DNA of 64,000 nt from VGBV01 sp963780395 (GCA_963780395.1 CAWABY010000007.1:1-64000); one strand, 5' to 3'. Numbered from the stretch's first letter, positions 1 to 10,518 are shown. The notes: generated by a model from the letters alone, not told the origin. Program-made: numbers and translations.

Positions 1-1
1 G

Positions 2-100
2 GAGGGCTCCGAGCAGGAGAAGAAGGCCGAGGAGGACGCTCAGAACGAGGAGGCCGCGAAGGACGAGTCCGAGCAGGCCTCGCCGGAGGCCGAGGAGTAG
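2..100 (+). CDS. atpD: ATP synthase F1 beta subunit, C-terminal end (partial)
   Basis: An open frame enters from the left edge and stops with TAG at 98-100. The 32 visible residues are almost all Glu, Ala, Lys, Ser and Asp, which looks like a disordered acidic C-terminal tail. No catalytic motif is visible. The call rests on position: it ends 3 bases before atpC, and in F-type ATP synthase operons the gene before atpC is atpD. An acidic extension of this length is not part of the conserved beta fold, so it would be a lineage-specific tail. Confidence 0.55.
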   Translation, partial: EGSEQEKKAEEDAQNEEAAKDESEQASPEAEE

Positions 101-103
101 GCG

Positions 104-526
104 GTGGCCGAGGAGCACACCCTGCACGCGAAGGTCCTGACCCCCGAGGGCAAGGTCTTCGAGGGGGACGTCGAGCAGCTCTCGACCCGCACCGCGGTGG
201 GCGAGATCGGCGTGCTCGCCAAACACGTGCCGGTGCTCGCGCGCCTGCGCCCGACCGAGCTGCGCCTGCACATGCCCGGCGGCGAGGTCCAGCGCTGGGC
301 CCAGGCCGAGGGCTGGCTGCAGGTGTTCGCCAACAACGCCACGGTCCTGGTCGGAGAGGCGATCCCTCCCGACCAGCTCGACCAGGACTCGCTGCGCGAC
401 CGGGTCTCCGACGCCGAGAAGCGCCTGTCGGAGTCCGAGGAGGGCTCGAGCGCCCACAAGCGGGCCGAGCTCGACCGAGACCGCGCCGAGGCCTTCCTCG
501 AGGTCGCCGGCGCTCGCGGCGACTGA
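104..526 (+). CDS. atpC: ATP synthase F1 epsilon subunit
   Basis: This is the epsilon subunit of the F1 part of ATP synthase, which links the gamma stalk to the c-ring and limits reverse ATP hydrolysis. The 140 aa product begins (GTG start) with the usual beta-sandwich: LHAKVLTPEGKVFEGDVEQL near residues 6-25, then GEIGVLAKHVPVLARL near 33-48. The C-terminal third is an Arg/Glu-rich helical hairpin (DRVSDAEKRLSESEE). The length is normal for the family. The GTG lies 3 bases after the preceding stop, so this is the last gene of the ATP synthase operon; the following gene appears to have its own promoter. Confidence 0.93.
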   Translation: MAEEHTLHAKVLTPEGKVFEGDVEQLSTRTAVGEIGVLAKHVPVLARLRPTELRLHMPGGEVQRWAQAEGWLQVFANNATVLVGEAIPPDQLDQDSLRDRVSDAEKRLSESEEGSSAHKRAELDRDRAEAFLEVAGARGD

Positions 527-565
527 GCGCGCGCGGGTCGTTTCACCTCTCTTTCAGCCCGTGCC

Positions 566-571
566 TACGAT
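566..571 (+). promoter_or_regulatory. candidate -10 element of a leaderless promoter (M20 gene)
   Basis: TACGAT sits 6 bases before the ATG at 578 and there is no Shine-Dalgarno sequence between them. This is the spacing expected when transcription starts at the start codon. The -35 region is weak (TTTCAC around 541-546). Seen by eye only. Confidence 0.4.
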
Positions 572-577
572 GCCCTG

Positions 578-1660
578 ATGGACGAAGTCGCCCTGACCGA
601 GCGCCTGGTCGCGTTCGACACCTCTTCCGCGGAGGGGCTCCGCCGTGCCTCGGAGTTCGTCGGCGGCTGGCTCGAGTCGCGCGACATCCACGCCGAGCAG
701 ATCACCTCCCGCGGCCTGCCGGTGACGATGGCCGAGGTTGGCCCCGCCGATGCGCCGACCCTCGTCCTGCACGGCCACATCGACGTGGTCCCGGGCTCCG
801 ATGAGATGTTCCGCTCGCGCCTGGAGGGGGATCGCCTCTACGGCCGCGGCACCTACGACATGAAGGGCGCGCTGGCCGTGATGCTGTTGCTGCTGCACGA
901 CCTGCGCGAGCAGGAGGCCGTGCGGGTCCGCTTGGGGATCGTCTCGGACGAGGAGTCCGAGGAGGAGGAGAACCGCGGCTCGGACGCCCTCGTCGGGCAC
1001 GGGTTCATCGGCGACTTCGCGATCACCGGCGAGCCGACCAACCTCCAGGTCGGCGTCCAGGCGAAGGGCGTGCTGGCGGTCCGCCTGCAGGTGCGCGGGC
1101 GCTCGGCGCACGGCGCCACGCCGTGGCTGGGCGACAACGCGGTGGTCAAGGCGGTTGAGGTGTTCAGGGGCATCGAGTCGCTACCTTTTGCGCGGCAGAG
1201 TTCAGCTCTCTTCGATCGTCCTTCGATAAACCTGGGTCGCATCTGGGGTGGGGACGCGCTCAACAAAGTGCCCGATACCTGCGTCATAGACGTTGACATT
1301 CGCTTCCTGCCCGAGCAGGACCCGGAGGAGATCCTCGCCCAGCTGGGGAGCATCCCGGATACGCGGGTGCTCACGACCTTCCGCCGGCCGCCCGCGGTGG
1401 TCGAGGCAGGGGACCCGTTCGTGGTCGGCCTCTGCGAGGCGACCTCGCCCCATCACCCCGAGCGCGTGATGAGCGTCGGCCGCGACGGCGCCTCCGACGC
1501 GGTCTCCTTTCTCAACGTCGGCGTGCCCGCGGTCGAGTTCGGCCCGGTCGGGGCCGGCCACCACGGCCCCGAGGAGTGGGTTTCGGTCGCCTCCCTGCGG
1601 GGCTACCGGCAGGCGCTGACGGGCTTCGTGGGAGCCTTCCCGGGAATGGTGCCGGCGTGA
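578..1660 (+). CDS. M20-family zinc metallopeptidase (ArgE/DapE/CPG2 type)
   Basis: A cytoplasmic dizinc amidohydrolase of the M20 family, which cleaves N-acyl amino acids or dipeptides. Metal-site motifs are in the usual order: HGHIDVVPG near residue 65, RGTYDMKGA near 94, a DEES acidic cluster near 124 and GEPTN near 151. The final ligand is a His in GHHGPEEW near 327. The dimerisation lid (GRSAHGATPWLGDNAV) is present near 176-191. The length of 360 aa fits a single-domain M20 enzyme. The substrate cannot be read from sequence: acetylornithine, succinyl-diaminopimelate and dipeptides are all possible. No arg or dap genes are adjacent. Its TGA overlaps the GTG of the LCP gene, so the two are probably co-transcribed. 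Confidence 0.85.
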   Translation: MDEVALTERLVAFDTSSAEGLRRASEFVGGWLESRDIHAEQITSRGLPVTMAEVGPADAPTLVLHGHIDVVPGSDEMFRSRLEGDRLYGRGTYDMKGALAVMLLLLHDLREQEAVRVRLGIVSDEESEEEENRGSDALVGHGFIGDFAITGEPTNLQVGVQAKGVLAVRLQVRGRSAHGATPWLGDNAVVKAVEVFRGIESLPFARQSSALFDRPSINLGRIWGGDALNKVPDTCVIDVDIRFLPEQDPEEILAQLGSIPDTRVLTTFRRPPAVVEAGDPFVVGLCEATSPHHPERVMSVGRDGASDAVSFLNVGVPAVEFGPVGAGHHGPEEWVSVASLRGYRQALTGFVGAFPGMVPA

Positions 1661-3696
1661 CGCCGGACAAGGGGTCGGGAAAGGGCTCGGGCGAGGGCTC
1701 GGGTCAGGGCAAGGACAAACCGAAGCCGAAGCCGCCGGCGAAGAAGCCCGAGCAGCCGCCGCCCTCCGATCGGACCGAGGAATACGAGCTCGGCGACGAC
1801 TTCGACGAGGAGGAGCTTCCGGCCGAGGACGAGCTCGCCGCCGAGGAGGCCCTCGAGCAGGAGGAGCTCGACGGCGAGCAGCTCGAGGACGACGAGGCCG
1901 AAGGGGAGCTGGACGAGGACGAGGAGCCGGCCTCAGACGAAGAGGACGAGCTGACCCAGGTGATCAGCGCCGAGACCCAGGAGTGGGACGGGCTCGAGGA
2001 GGCCGAGCGACAGGGCGAGGCCGAGAAGACGTTCGTGCGCTCGGCGGCCGGGGCCGTCGCGGGGGCCGGCAGCAAGGCCCGCTCGGCGGTCACCTCGGGA
2101 TTCGAGGCGGTCCGCGGCGAGAAGGTCACCTCGGGCTTCAGGTCGGTCGCCGGGCGGCTCCGCTTCCCCCTGTGGGCGAGGTTCCTGACGGCGGCGTTCG
2201 TGATCGTGCTCTCGGTGGGGACCGCGACCGCGGCCAGCCTGCTGCTCTACATCGAGGGGATCGCCGACGACCTCAAGCTCGATCCGGAGTTCGAGAAAAT
2301 CAAGGAGGACCTCTCGGGTGTCACCGGTGGCGAGCCCCAGACGATCCTCATCCTCGGCTCCGACAAGCGCCCGGAGTTCAAGAAGGACAAGTTCCGCGGC
2401 CTCTCGGACACGACGATGCTGCTGCGGGTGGACCCGGACCGCAACGCGATCGCGCTGTTCTCGCTGCCGCGCGACCTCAGGGTCGAGATCCCCGGCTTCG
2501 GCACGGCGAAGCTGAACGAGGCGTACGCGTACGGCGGCCCCGAGCTGACCCTGAAGACGATCAAGGAGCTGACCAAGGTCCCGGCCACCGACAACGAGGG
2601 CCTCGAGATCAACCACATCGTCAACGTCGACTTCGAGGGCTTCGCTCGCGCGGTCAACGCGATCGGCTGCGTCTACGTGGACGTGGACCGCCGCTACTAC
2701 CACTCCAACGACGAGACGGTCGAGGACTACGAGGAGATCGACATCCAGCCCGGCTACCAGGCGCTCTGCGGGTTCAACGCGCTCGACTACGCGCGCTACC
2801 GCCACACCGACAACGACGTCGTCCGCGCCGCCCGCCAGCAGGACTTCCTGCGCGAGGCGCGCCAGAAGGTGCCGCCCGAGGTCATCTTCGCCGACCGCAA
2901 GGAGCTGATCGACATCTTCACCGAGCACACGACCTCGGACATCGACAGCGCCTCGGCGATGCTCGAGGTGCTGAAGCTGTTCGTCGAGGCCCGCGACGCG
3001 CCGGTCAAGGAGGTCCACTTCGAGGGAAGCCTGGGGCCGTCGTTCGTGACCACGACCACGCAGGAGATCAACAAGGCGGTCGTGCAGTTCCTCGGCATCG
3101 AGGACACGCCCGGACAGCGCGGCGAGACCGCCGCCCCCGATGACCCCGTCGCGCCCGAGGCGGCCCCGGACGAAAGCGGGGTTACACCCGCGTCCGGCCG
3201 CAAGGCCAAGAAGAAGGGCGGCGGGGACGCGCAGCTGATCGAGAGCACCTACGGCAAGGAGCTCGCCAAGACCATCCGCGCCCGCAAGGTGAAGCTGCCG
3301 ATCTACTACCCGACGATCTTGGAGACCGGGACCGACTACGCCCAGAAGCCGCGCGTCTACAAGATCAACGGCACCGGCAAGGGCAGCCCGCCTAACGGCG
3401 AGCGCGCCGCCTACAAGTGGGTCTTCTCGCGCCCGGCGCTCGGCGAGTACTACGGCTTCATGGCGACGCGCTGGGAGGACCCGCCGATCCTCAAGAACCC
3501 GTCCGAGGAACGCGAGATCGACGGCCGCACCTACAAGCTCTTCTACGACGGCGACCGCCTGAAGCTGATCGCCTGGCAGGATGACGAGGGCTCGTTCTGG
3601 CTCCACAACACGCTGATCCAGTCGCTCTCGGACCGCGAGATGATCGACATCGCCAAGGGCATGACCGAGCTGCCGAAGCTCGGCCGGGGCAACTGA
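1657..3696 (+). CDS. LytR-CpsA-Psr (LCP) family cell-wall polymer ligase
   Basis: LCP proteins move lipid-linked glycopolymers onto peptidoglycan outside the membrane. I chose GTG 1657, which overlaps the M20 stop as GTGA; an upstream ATG at 1576 would run far into that gene. The 679 aa product has a very acidic, low-complexity cytoplasmic N-terminus (residues 1-150), one membrane helix near 172-198 (LTAAFVIVLSVGTATAAS) and an LCP domain near 228-400. Hallmarks are LILGSDKR, SDTTMLLRV, SLPRDLRVEIP and DYARYRHTDNDVVRAARQQD, which carry the conserved Asp and Arg residues that bind pyrophosphate. A C-terminal extracytoplasmic region of about 280 aa follows and is unassigned. The downstream sugar-nucleotide genes suggest its substrate polymer is made here. 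Confidence 0.88.
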   Translation: MTPDKGSGKGSGEGSGQGKDKPKPKPPAKKPEQPPPSDRTEEYELGDDFDEEELPAEDELAAEEALEQEELDGEQLEDDEAEGELDEDEEPASDEEDELTQVISAETQEWDGLEEAERQGEAEKTFVRSAAGAVAGAGSKARSAVTSGFEAVRGEKVTSGFRSVAGRLRFPLWARFLTAAFVIVLSVGTATAASLLLYIEGIADDLKLDPEFEKIKEDLSGVTGGEPQTILILGSDKRPEFKKDKFRGLSDTTMLLRVDPDRNAIALFSLPRDLRVEIPGFGTAKLNEAYAYGGPELTLKTIKELTKVPATDNEGLEINHIVNVDFEGFARAVNAIGCVYVDVDRRYYHSNDETVEDYEEIDIQPGYQALCGFNALDYARYRHTDNDVVRAARQQDFLREARQKVPPEVIFADRKELIDIFTEHTTSDIDSASAMLEVLKLFVEARDAPVKEVHFEGSLGPSFVTTTTQEINKAVVQFLGIEDTPGQRGETAAPDDPVAPEAAPDESGVTPASGRKAKKKGGGDAQLIESTYGKELAKTIRARKVKLPIYYPTILETGTDYAQKPRVYKINGTGKGSPPNGERAAYKWVFSRPALGEYYGFMATRWEDPPILKNPSEEREIDGRTYKLFYDGDRLKLIAWQDDEGSFWLHNTLIQSLSDREMIDIAKGMTELPKLGRGN

Positions 3697-3746
3697 TCGC
3701 GGCACCGGCCGCAACCCCCAACCGCCCCGGCTGAGAAGCTATCCCG

Positions 3747-5051
3747 GTGAGCGAACGAGAGCCAATCGGCGTCGTCGGCGTCGGCTGGGTCGGCCTGGTG
3801 ACGGCCGCCTGCTTCGCCGAGCTGGGCCACAGCGTCGTGGCCCGCGACATCCTGCCCGAGAAGGTCGCCGCGATCGAGGCCGGGGAACTCCCGTTCTACG
3901 AGCCCCAGCTCGCCGAGCTGATCGCGAGGAACTCCGAGCGACTCTCCTTCACCACCGAGATGGGGGAGCTGCTGGACGCGGCGCGGCTGGTCTTCGTCTG
4001 CGTGCAGACCCCGCCGACGCACTCCGGTGACGCCGACCTCTCGGCGGTCTACCGGGCCGTGGAGGAGATCGGCTCGGCCGAGGGCCGCGCGCTGGTCATG
4101 AAGAGCACGGTTCCCGCCGGTACGGGCCGCGCGATCAAGCGCTCGGCCCCCGACCTGGCATACGTCTCGTGCCCGGAGTTCCTGCGCGAGGGCACCGCCG
4201 TCAGGGACTTCATGGAGCCCGACAGGGTCGTGATCGGCGCCGGCCCGGACGACGACTGGGCAGCCGATGCGGTCGAGGCGGCCTACCGGCGGCTGGGTGC
4301 GAGGGTCGTCCGCACCGACGTCGCCAGCGCCGAGATGATCAAGCTCGCCTCCAACGCGTTCCTGGCCACGAAGATCAGCTTCATCAACGAGATCGCCAAC
4401 GTCAGCGAGGAGGTCGGCGCCGACGTTTCCGAGGTGGCTGCGGCGATGGGAATGGATGAGCGCATCGGTCCGAAGTTCCTCAAGGCTGGGATCGGGTTCG
4501 GCGGAAGCTGTTTCTTCAAAGATGTCTCGGCGCTGAAGCAGCTGGCGGGAAACTCGGGATACCACTTCCAGCTGCTGAACTCGGTTATCGAGATCAACGA
4601 CCTGCAGAAGCGCCGGGTGACGGCGAAGCTCACCAAGTACCTGGGCCCACTGGCCGGCAAGCGGATCGCCCTGCTGGGTCTCGCCTTCAAGCCGGACACG
4701 GACGACATGCGAGATGCCTCGAGTCTGGTCGTCGCGTCCCGCCTTCAAGGCGAGGGCGCGGTCGTCAGGGCCTATGACCCCGTTGCCGAGCGATCCGCGA
4801 GCGAGCTGCTCCCGTCGGTCGAGATGAGCGCGTCAGCCCAGGACGCCCTCGATGGGGCGGATGCCGCGGTGCTGGTCACGGAGTGGCCCGAGTTCGCCGA
4901 GCTCGACTGGGAGGCTGCCGCGAAAGCGATGAACAGCGCTGTGATGATCGACGGCAGGAACTTCCTGGATGCCGACGTTCTCAGGAAGGCGGGATTCAGC
5001 TACGAGGGGATCGGGCGCGAGAGCGGCGCGCGGGACGGCCCGGAGGACTGA
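3747..5051 (+). CDS. UDP-glucose/GDP-mannose 6-dehydrogenase family protein
   Basis: An NAD-dependent enzyme that oxidises the C6 hydroxyl of a nucleotide sugar to a carboxylate, most likely UDP-glucose to UDP-glucuronate. The 434 aa product starts with a Rossmann GVGWVGLVTAACFAELGHSV at 8-27. It has the central NAFLATKISFINEIAN helix, the catalytic Cys in GFGGSCFFKD near residue 255, and the C-terminal substrate domain with LGLAFKPDTDDMRDASS. All elements are intact. The GTG start at 3747 gives a complete N-terminus. It overlaps the next gene by one base (TGATG), forming an operon with the nucleotidyltransferase and the isomerase. UDP-mannose-type substrates cannot be excluded. Confidence 0.9.
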   Translation: MSEREPIGVVGVGWVGLVTAACFAELGHSVVARDILPEKVAAIEAGELPFYEPQLAELIARNSERLSFTTEMGELLDAARLVFVCVQTPPTHSGDADLSAVYRAVEEIGSAEGRALVMKSTVPAGTGRAIKRSAPDLAYVSCPEFLREGTAVRDFMEPDRVVIGAGPDDDWAADAVEAAYRRLGARVVRTDVASAEMIKLASNAFLATKISFINEIANVSEEVGADVSEVAAAMGMDERIGPKFLKAGIGFGGSCFFKDVSALKQLAGNSGYHFQLLNSVIEINDLQKRRVTAKLTKYLGPLAGKRIALLGLAFKPDTDDMRDASSLVVASRLQGEGAVVRAYDPVAERSASELLPSVEMSASAQDALDGADAAVLVTEWPEFAELDWEAAAKAMNSAVMIDGRNFLDADVLRKAGFSYEGIGRESGARDGPED

Positions 5052-6095
5052 TGCAGGCCCTGATCCTGGCGGGGGGCGAGGGCACCCGGCTGCGCCCGCT
5101 CACCAGCAAGATGCCGAAGCCGGTGGTGCCGCTGGCCGGCAGGCCTCACATCCTCTACGTGATCGACTGGCTCGAGGGTCACGGCGTCGATGACGTCGTC
5201 GTCTCCTGCGCCCATCTCGCCGACGGGGTGCGGGAGGCGCTCGAGGGGATCGAGACGGGGCCGCGACTGCGCTTCGTCACCGAGCCCGACGCCCGCGGGA
5301 CGGCGGGGGCGATCAGGTTCGCCGAGGCGGAGCTGGGAGACCGCTTCTTCGTCCTCAACGGCGACGTCCTCTGTGACCTCGACCTGGGGGCGCTGGTGAG
5401 CCAGCACGAGAGCACGGGGGCGCGGGCGACGATCGCGCTGTGCCCCGTCGAGGATCCGAGCGGCTACGGGCTGGTGCACCGCGACCGACGACGGTGAAAT
5501 CGAGGAATTCCTCGAGAAGCCCGATCCCGAGCAGATCGACACCGACGAGATCAACGCCGGCGCCTATCTGCTGGAGCGCTCCGTGCTCGACGAGATCCCG
5601 CCCGACCAGGACGTCTCGATCGAGCGCGAGGTGTTTCCGAAGCTGGTCGGCAACGGGCTCTACGGTCGCCGGCTGGAGGGCTACTGGATCGACATCGGGA
5701 CGCCCGAGCGGTACCGGCAGGCGAACTGGGACATCCTCGAGGGCAGGGTGCGCACCACCGTCGGAGAGCGATTGGACGGTCAGGGATTGCTGGTGGAGGA
5801 TGGCGCCAATGTCAGCGACGACGCCGAGCTGGGTGCTCCCGCCCTGCTCGGCGCCGGGGTGGAGGTCGCGGCGGGGGCGATCGTCGGCCCGCGCGCGGTC
5901 CTGGGCGCCGGAACGACGGTCGCCGACGGGGCGACCGTGCAGGGCTCGGTGCTGCTGCCGAACTGCCGGGTTGGAAGCGGCGCGCGGCTGCGTGAGGCGA
6001 TCCTCGCCTCCGGTGTGGAGGTGGTACCCGGCGCCGGGACGGTGCCCGGGGCCGTGATCGGCGAGGGCGAGCGGGTAGGGGGCCTGCCCGAGTGA
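5051..6095 (+). CDS. NDP-sugar pyrophosphorylase with left-handed beta-helix (frameshifted)
   Basis: A nucleotidyltransferase that couples a sugar 1-phosphate to an NTP; mannose-1-phosphate guanylyltransferase is the likeliest type given the isomerase next door. The N-terminal GT-A domain has LILAGGEGTRLRPLTSKMPK and VLNGDVLCDLDLG. The second half has LEGYWIDIGTPERYRQANWD, then hexapeptide repeats of a left-handed beta-helix (GAPALLGAGVEVAAGAIVGP). The frame breaks at 5477-5480: reading CAC, skipping one C and resuming at GCG 5481 restores an uninterrupted 347 aa protein, whereas the plain frame stops at 5496-5498. ATG 5051 overlaps the ugd-like stop. The single extra base is more likely a sequence error than true decay, since both halves are well conserved. 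Confidence 0.8.
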
Positions 6096-7105
6096 GCGCG
6101 CCCGACCCGCAGGGGATTCGCGACGCGGTGCTGGCGATGCCCGAGCACCTGCGCGACGCGCTCTGGAGGATCGAGACCGCGAGGTTGCGCCCGATGGAGG
6201 CCCCCGCGGCCTTCGTCTGCGGGATGGGCGGCTCGGCGATCGGGGGGGACCTGGCGGCGGCGGCGCTGGGGGACCGGCTCTCGAAGCCGTTCCTGACGGT
6301 TCGCGGCTACGAGCTGCCCAGCTGGGCCCCGGCTGGGTCGGCGGTGCTCTGCTCGAGCTACTCGGGCAATACCGAGGAGACGCTCGCCTGCTACGCGGCC
6401 GCCGAGGCGCTGGGCGCCCACCGCCTGGTGGCCACGACCGGCGGCGAGCTTGCCGAGCTCGCGCGCAGGGACGACGTCCCCGTGGTCGGCCTGCCCGGGC
6501 TGCTGCCACAGCCCCGCACGGCCGTCGGCTACCTGTTCTGCGTCGCCGCGGAGCTGGCGGTGCTGGCGCTGGCGGCTCCCCGCATCGCCACCGAGATCGA
6601 CGCCGCCGCCTCGCATCTACTGGAGCGGCGGGACGCGATCGCGGCGCGGGCGTCGGAGATGGCCGACGAGATCGGCGACGCGGTGCCGATCGTCTATGGC
6701 TCCGACCTGACCGCGGCGGTGGCGTATCGCTGGAAGACGCAGGTAAACGAGAACGCCAAGGCCCCGGCCTTCTTCGCGGCCCTGCCTGAGGCCGACCACG
6801 GCGAGATCGAGGGATGGGTTCACGCCCTGGAGCACGGCGGCCCCTATGCCCTCATCCTGCTCAAGGACTCCGATCAGCATCCGCGGGAGCGGCGGCGCAT
6901 CGAGGTCACGGGCGAGGTGATCGAGCCGACCGCGCGGGCAGTCCTCAGCGCCGAGGCCGAAGGAGAGACGCGGACCGCCCGTCTGATGGAGCTCGTGATG
7001 CTCGGCGACCTACTCTCGATCGACCTGGCGGCGCGTAGGGGCGTCGATCCCGGGCCGATAGACGCGATCGGTGCTCTCAAGGAGAAGATGGGGCGCCCCG
7101 AGTGA
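6092..7105 (+). CDS. Bifunctional phosphoglucose/phosphomannose isomerase (SIS fold)
   Basis: A two-SIS-domain sugar isomerase that interconverts glucose 6-phosphate or mannose 6-phosphate with fructose 6-phosphate, feeding the nucleotidyltransferase upstream. The 337 aa product has GMGGSAIGGD near residue 45, the phosphate loop CSSYSGNTEETL near 88-99, and the catalytic region NENAKAPAFFAALPEADHGE near 220-239 with the conserved Glu and His. The C-terminus carries the family signature LGDLLSIDLAARRGVDPGPI. The GTG start overlaps the preceding stop by 4 bases, indicating translational coupling. The length matches the archaeal/actinobacterial PGI/PMI class. Confidence 0.9.
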   Translation: MSAPDPQGIRDAVLAMPEHLRDALWRIETARLRPMEAPAAFVCGMGGSAIGGDLAAAALGDRLSKPFLTVRGYELPSWAPAGSAVLCSSYSGNTEETLACYAAAEALGAHRLVATTGGELAELARRDDVPVVGLPGLLPQPRTAVGYLFCVAAELAVLALAAPRIATEIDAAASHLLERRDAIAARASEMADEIGDAVPIVYGSDLTAAVAYRWKTQVNENAKAPAFFAALPEADHGEIEGWVHALEHGGPYALILLKDSDQHPRERRRIEVTGEVIEPTARAVLSAEAEGETRTARLMELVMLGDLLSIDLAARRGVDPGPIDAIGALKEKMGRPE

Positions 7106-7115
7106 GTGCATCCGC

Positions 7116-7859
<744 letters not shown>

Positions 7860-7874
7860 TGCCGCTCAGCTGAC

Positions 7875-10457
7875 GTGAAGTCGTACTACGGGCTCAGCTT
7901 CCGCCAGCTCCGCACCCGCAAGCTCCGCGTGCTGCTGACCGCCGCCGGGATCGTGCTCGGAGTGGGGATGATCTGCGGCGTCCTGCTGCTGGCGGCGACG
8001 ATCCAGCGCACCTTCACCGACCTCTACGACTCGGTCTATGGCCAGACCGACCTGGTCGTCTCGGGCAGCGAGTCGGCGGGCTCGCTGCCGCCGTCGGCGC
8101 TGCGGCGCGTGCAGCGGACCGAGGGGGTCGAGGACGCGAGCGCCAGCGTCTTCGCCGTCACCTCGCTGGTGGACGAGGACGGCCGCGTGGAGGAGGGGAG
8201 CGGCTCCACCCTGAACGTCTCGGGTGACGATCCGGCGGCCACGGACTTCACCGCCTGGACCACGACCTCGGGACGCGAGATCCGGGGCGGGCGCGAGATC
8301 GAGCTCGAGCAGAGCTGGGCCGACGCCAACGGAATCGAGGTCGGGGACGAGATCAGCCTCGCCGCGCCGTCGGGGGTGATCGACCTCGAGGTGGTGGGCC
8401 TGCTGCGCTTCTCGAGCGGCCTCGACTTCGGCGGCGAGGGTTTCGCCTCGATGCCGCTGGCGACCGCGCGCCGCGCCTTCGACAAGCCCGACGTCTTCGA
8501 TGAGGTGGAGGTGCTGGTCGCGGGGGATGACGAGGGCAGCGTGGACCGGGTCCGCAGCGCGCTCCGAGGCGAGTTCGGGCGGGGCGTCGAGGTCGAGACC
8601 CCCGAGGCGAAGGGCGAGGACATCCAGCGCCAGCTCCAGGCCTTCAACGTCGTCCTCTACTTCTTCGCCGGCATGGCGCTGTTCGTCGGCGGCTTCCTGA
8701 TCTTCAACAGCTTCAACATGACCGTGCTTCAGCGCATGCGCGAGATCGGCATGCAGCGCACCCTCGGCGCCACCAGGCCGATGATCGTGCGCTCGGTGCT
8801 GCTGGAGGCGCTGCTGCTGGGCGCGATCGGCGCCGTGGTGGGGCTCGGGGTGGGGGTGCTGCTGGCTCTGGGCCTGATCGCGCTGATGCGCGCGATCGAC
8901 TTCCCGGTCGGCGACATCGAGCTGACCTGGATCGCGCCGGCGGCCGCCGTGGCGACCGGCCTGCTGACCGCGGTGCTGGGGGCGCTCAACCCGGCGCTGC
9001 GGGCGGGGCGGATCGCGCCGATCCGGGCCGTGCTCGGCACCGAGGGCCTGCGCAAGCGGCCCGGGCCGCTGCGCGCCGTCGCCGGCGTCGCGATGATCCT
9101 TCCCGGGCTCGCCGGGGCCTTCCTGCTGGGCGCCGCCGACGAGACGACTGATCTCGTCGTCGCCGCCGGAATCACGGGAACGATCGCGATCTTCTTCGGG
9201 ATCGCGCTGATCGCGCCCTTCCTGATCGAGCCGCTGGCGCGGGTGCTCTCCTGGCCGATCCGGCGTTTGGCCCCCGTCGAGGGACGGATCGCCGCCGACT
9301 CCGCGCGCTCCAACCCAGGCCGCACCGCCGCGACGGCGACGGCGCTGATGATCGGATTGGCGCTGGTGGTGGGCATCAACAGCCTCGGCGCCAGCTTCCT
9401 CAACTCGATCGAGCGCGAGTTCGACCAGAGCCTGGCCAGGGACCTGACGGTGCAGCCGCGCGGGTTCGCGCCAGGGCAGGGCCCGCAGCAGACGATCTCG
9501 AACGGGCTCGCCAAGCGGATCGAGCGCTTCCCCGAAGCGGCCGTCGTCGCCCAGGAGCGGCTGGTCTCGGTCCCCGAGCTGCCGCGGCCGCGCGGCAGCG
9601 AGCGCTCGACGTCGGGCCTGCTGTTCGGCTTCGACCCGACCGAGTACGCGGCGGTGGACACGACCGACCTCGAGGCCGAGGGTGCCACGCGCGAGCAGGT
9701 GTTCGAGCGCATGGACTCGGGGCAGGTGACGGTCGGACAGGGTTACGCCGACGAGGCGAAGATCGAGGTCGGCGACACGCTGGTGCTGGAGGGCCCCTCG
9801 GACACGCGGCGAGCCGAGGTCGCGGCGATCGTCGAGACGATCTTCGCCGGGGGCCAGACCGTGAGCATGTCGCTCCGCACCCTGCGCCAGGTCTTCGGGG
9901 TGACGGCGGATTCGCAGCTGGCGCTGAAGGCCGGATCGGACTCGAGCCGGCCCGAGCTCGAGGCCAAGGTCGAGAAGCTGGTCGAGCGCGACTACCCGAA
10001 CCTGGCGGTGCTCTCCAACGACGAGCTCAAGTCGGACGTCGAGGACCAGCTCAACCAGAGCTTCGGCTTCTTCAACGCCCTCGTCGGGGTCGCGATCTTC
10101 GCCAGCCTGTTCGGGATCATCAACACGCTCTCGATGTCGGTGATCGAGCGCACCCGTGAGATCGGGGTGCTGCGCGCACTCGGCTCGACCCGCTGGCAGA
10201 TCCGGCGCACGATCGCCGACGAGAGCCTTGTGATCGCCCTGATCGGCGCCGCGATGGGGATCGCGATCGGCGCGGGCCTGGGCTGGGCCCTGCTCAAGGG
10301 CCTCTCCTTCGGCATTCCGGGCGTCACCTACCAGCCCCCGGTCGGGACGATGATCGGGGTCGCGATCGCCGCCGTCGTGCTCGGCCTGATCGCGGCCATC
10401 CTCCCGGCCCGCCGTGCCGCGCGGCTGGATGTTGTGGAAGCGCTCAGCTACGAGTAG
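7875..10457 (+). CDS. ABC transporter permease, FtsX/MacB-type with two core modules
   Basis: The membrane partner of the ATPase just upstream. The 860 aa product (GTG start) begins with a membrane helix (residues about 17-38), followed by an extracellular MacB-type domain (about 45-255). Three FtsX-domain helices lie near 258-375, starting at FAGMALFVGGFLIFNSFNMT, and two further helices are near 400-450. A second extracellular domain spans about 490-715 and a second FtsX domain about 720-855 (VGVAIFASLFGIINTLSMSV). The arrangement is that of mechanotransmission exporters in which both halves are fused. It ends against arfB, with a stem-loop between them. Confidence 0.9.
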   Translation: MKSYYGLSFRQLRTRKLRVLLTAAGIVLGVGMICGVLLLAATIQRTFTDLYDSVYGQTDLVVSGSESAGSLPPSALRRVQRTEGVEDASASVFAVTSLVDEDGRVEEGSGSTLNVSGDDPAATDFTAWTTTSGREIRGGREIELEQSWADANGIEVGDEISLAAPSGVIDLEVVGLLRFSSGLDFGGEGFASMPLATARRAFDKPDVFDEVEVLVAGDDEGSVDRVRSALRGEFGRGVEVETPEAKGEDIQRQLQAFNVVLYFFAGMALFVGGFLIFNSFNMTVLQRMREIGMQRTLGATRPMIVRSVLLEALLLGAIGAVVGLGVGVLLALGLIALMRAIDFPVGDIELTWIAPAAAVATGLLTAVLGALNPALRAGRIAPIRAVLGTEGLRKRPGPLRAVAGVAMILPGLAGAFLLGAADETTDLVVAAGITGTIAIFFGIALIAPFLIEPLARVLSWPIRRLAPVEGRIAADSARSNPGRTAATATALMIGLALVVGINSLGASFLNSIEREFDQSLARDLTVQPRGFAPGQGPQQTISNGLAKRIERFPEAAVVAQERLVSVPELPRPRGSERSTSGLLFGFDPTEYAAVDTTDLEAEGATREQVFERMDSGQVTVGQGYADEAKIEVGDTLVLEGPSDTRRAEVAAIVETIFAGGQTVSMSLRTLRQVFGVTADSQLALKAGSDSSRPELEAKVEKLVERDYPNLAVLSNDELKSDVEDQLNQSFGFFNALVGVAIFASLFGIINTLSMSVIERTREIGVLRALGSTRWQIRRTIADESLVIALIGAAMGIAIGAGLGWALLKGLSFGIPGVTYQPPVGTMIGVAIAAVVLGLIAAILPARRAARLDVVEALSYE

Positions 10458-10518
10458 GGGCGGCCCGAAACCGGCGATGAATGCCGCCCGGCCCGAGCGG
10501 CGGCCGCCGAGCCCGTGG

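Noticed and set aside
1933..3714. Long minus-strand open frame opposite the LCP gene
   Set aside because: Shadow frame; no start context, motifs or operon logic.
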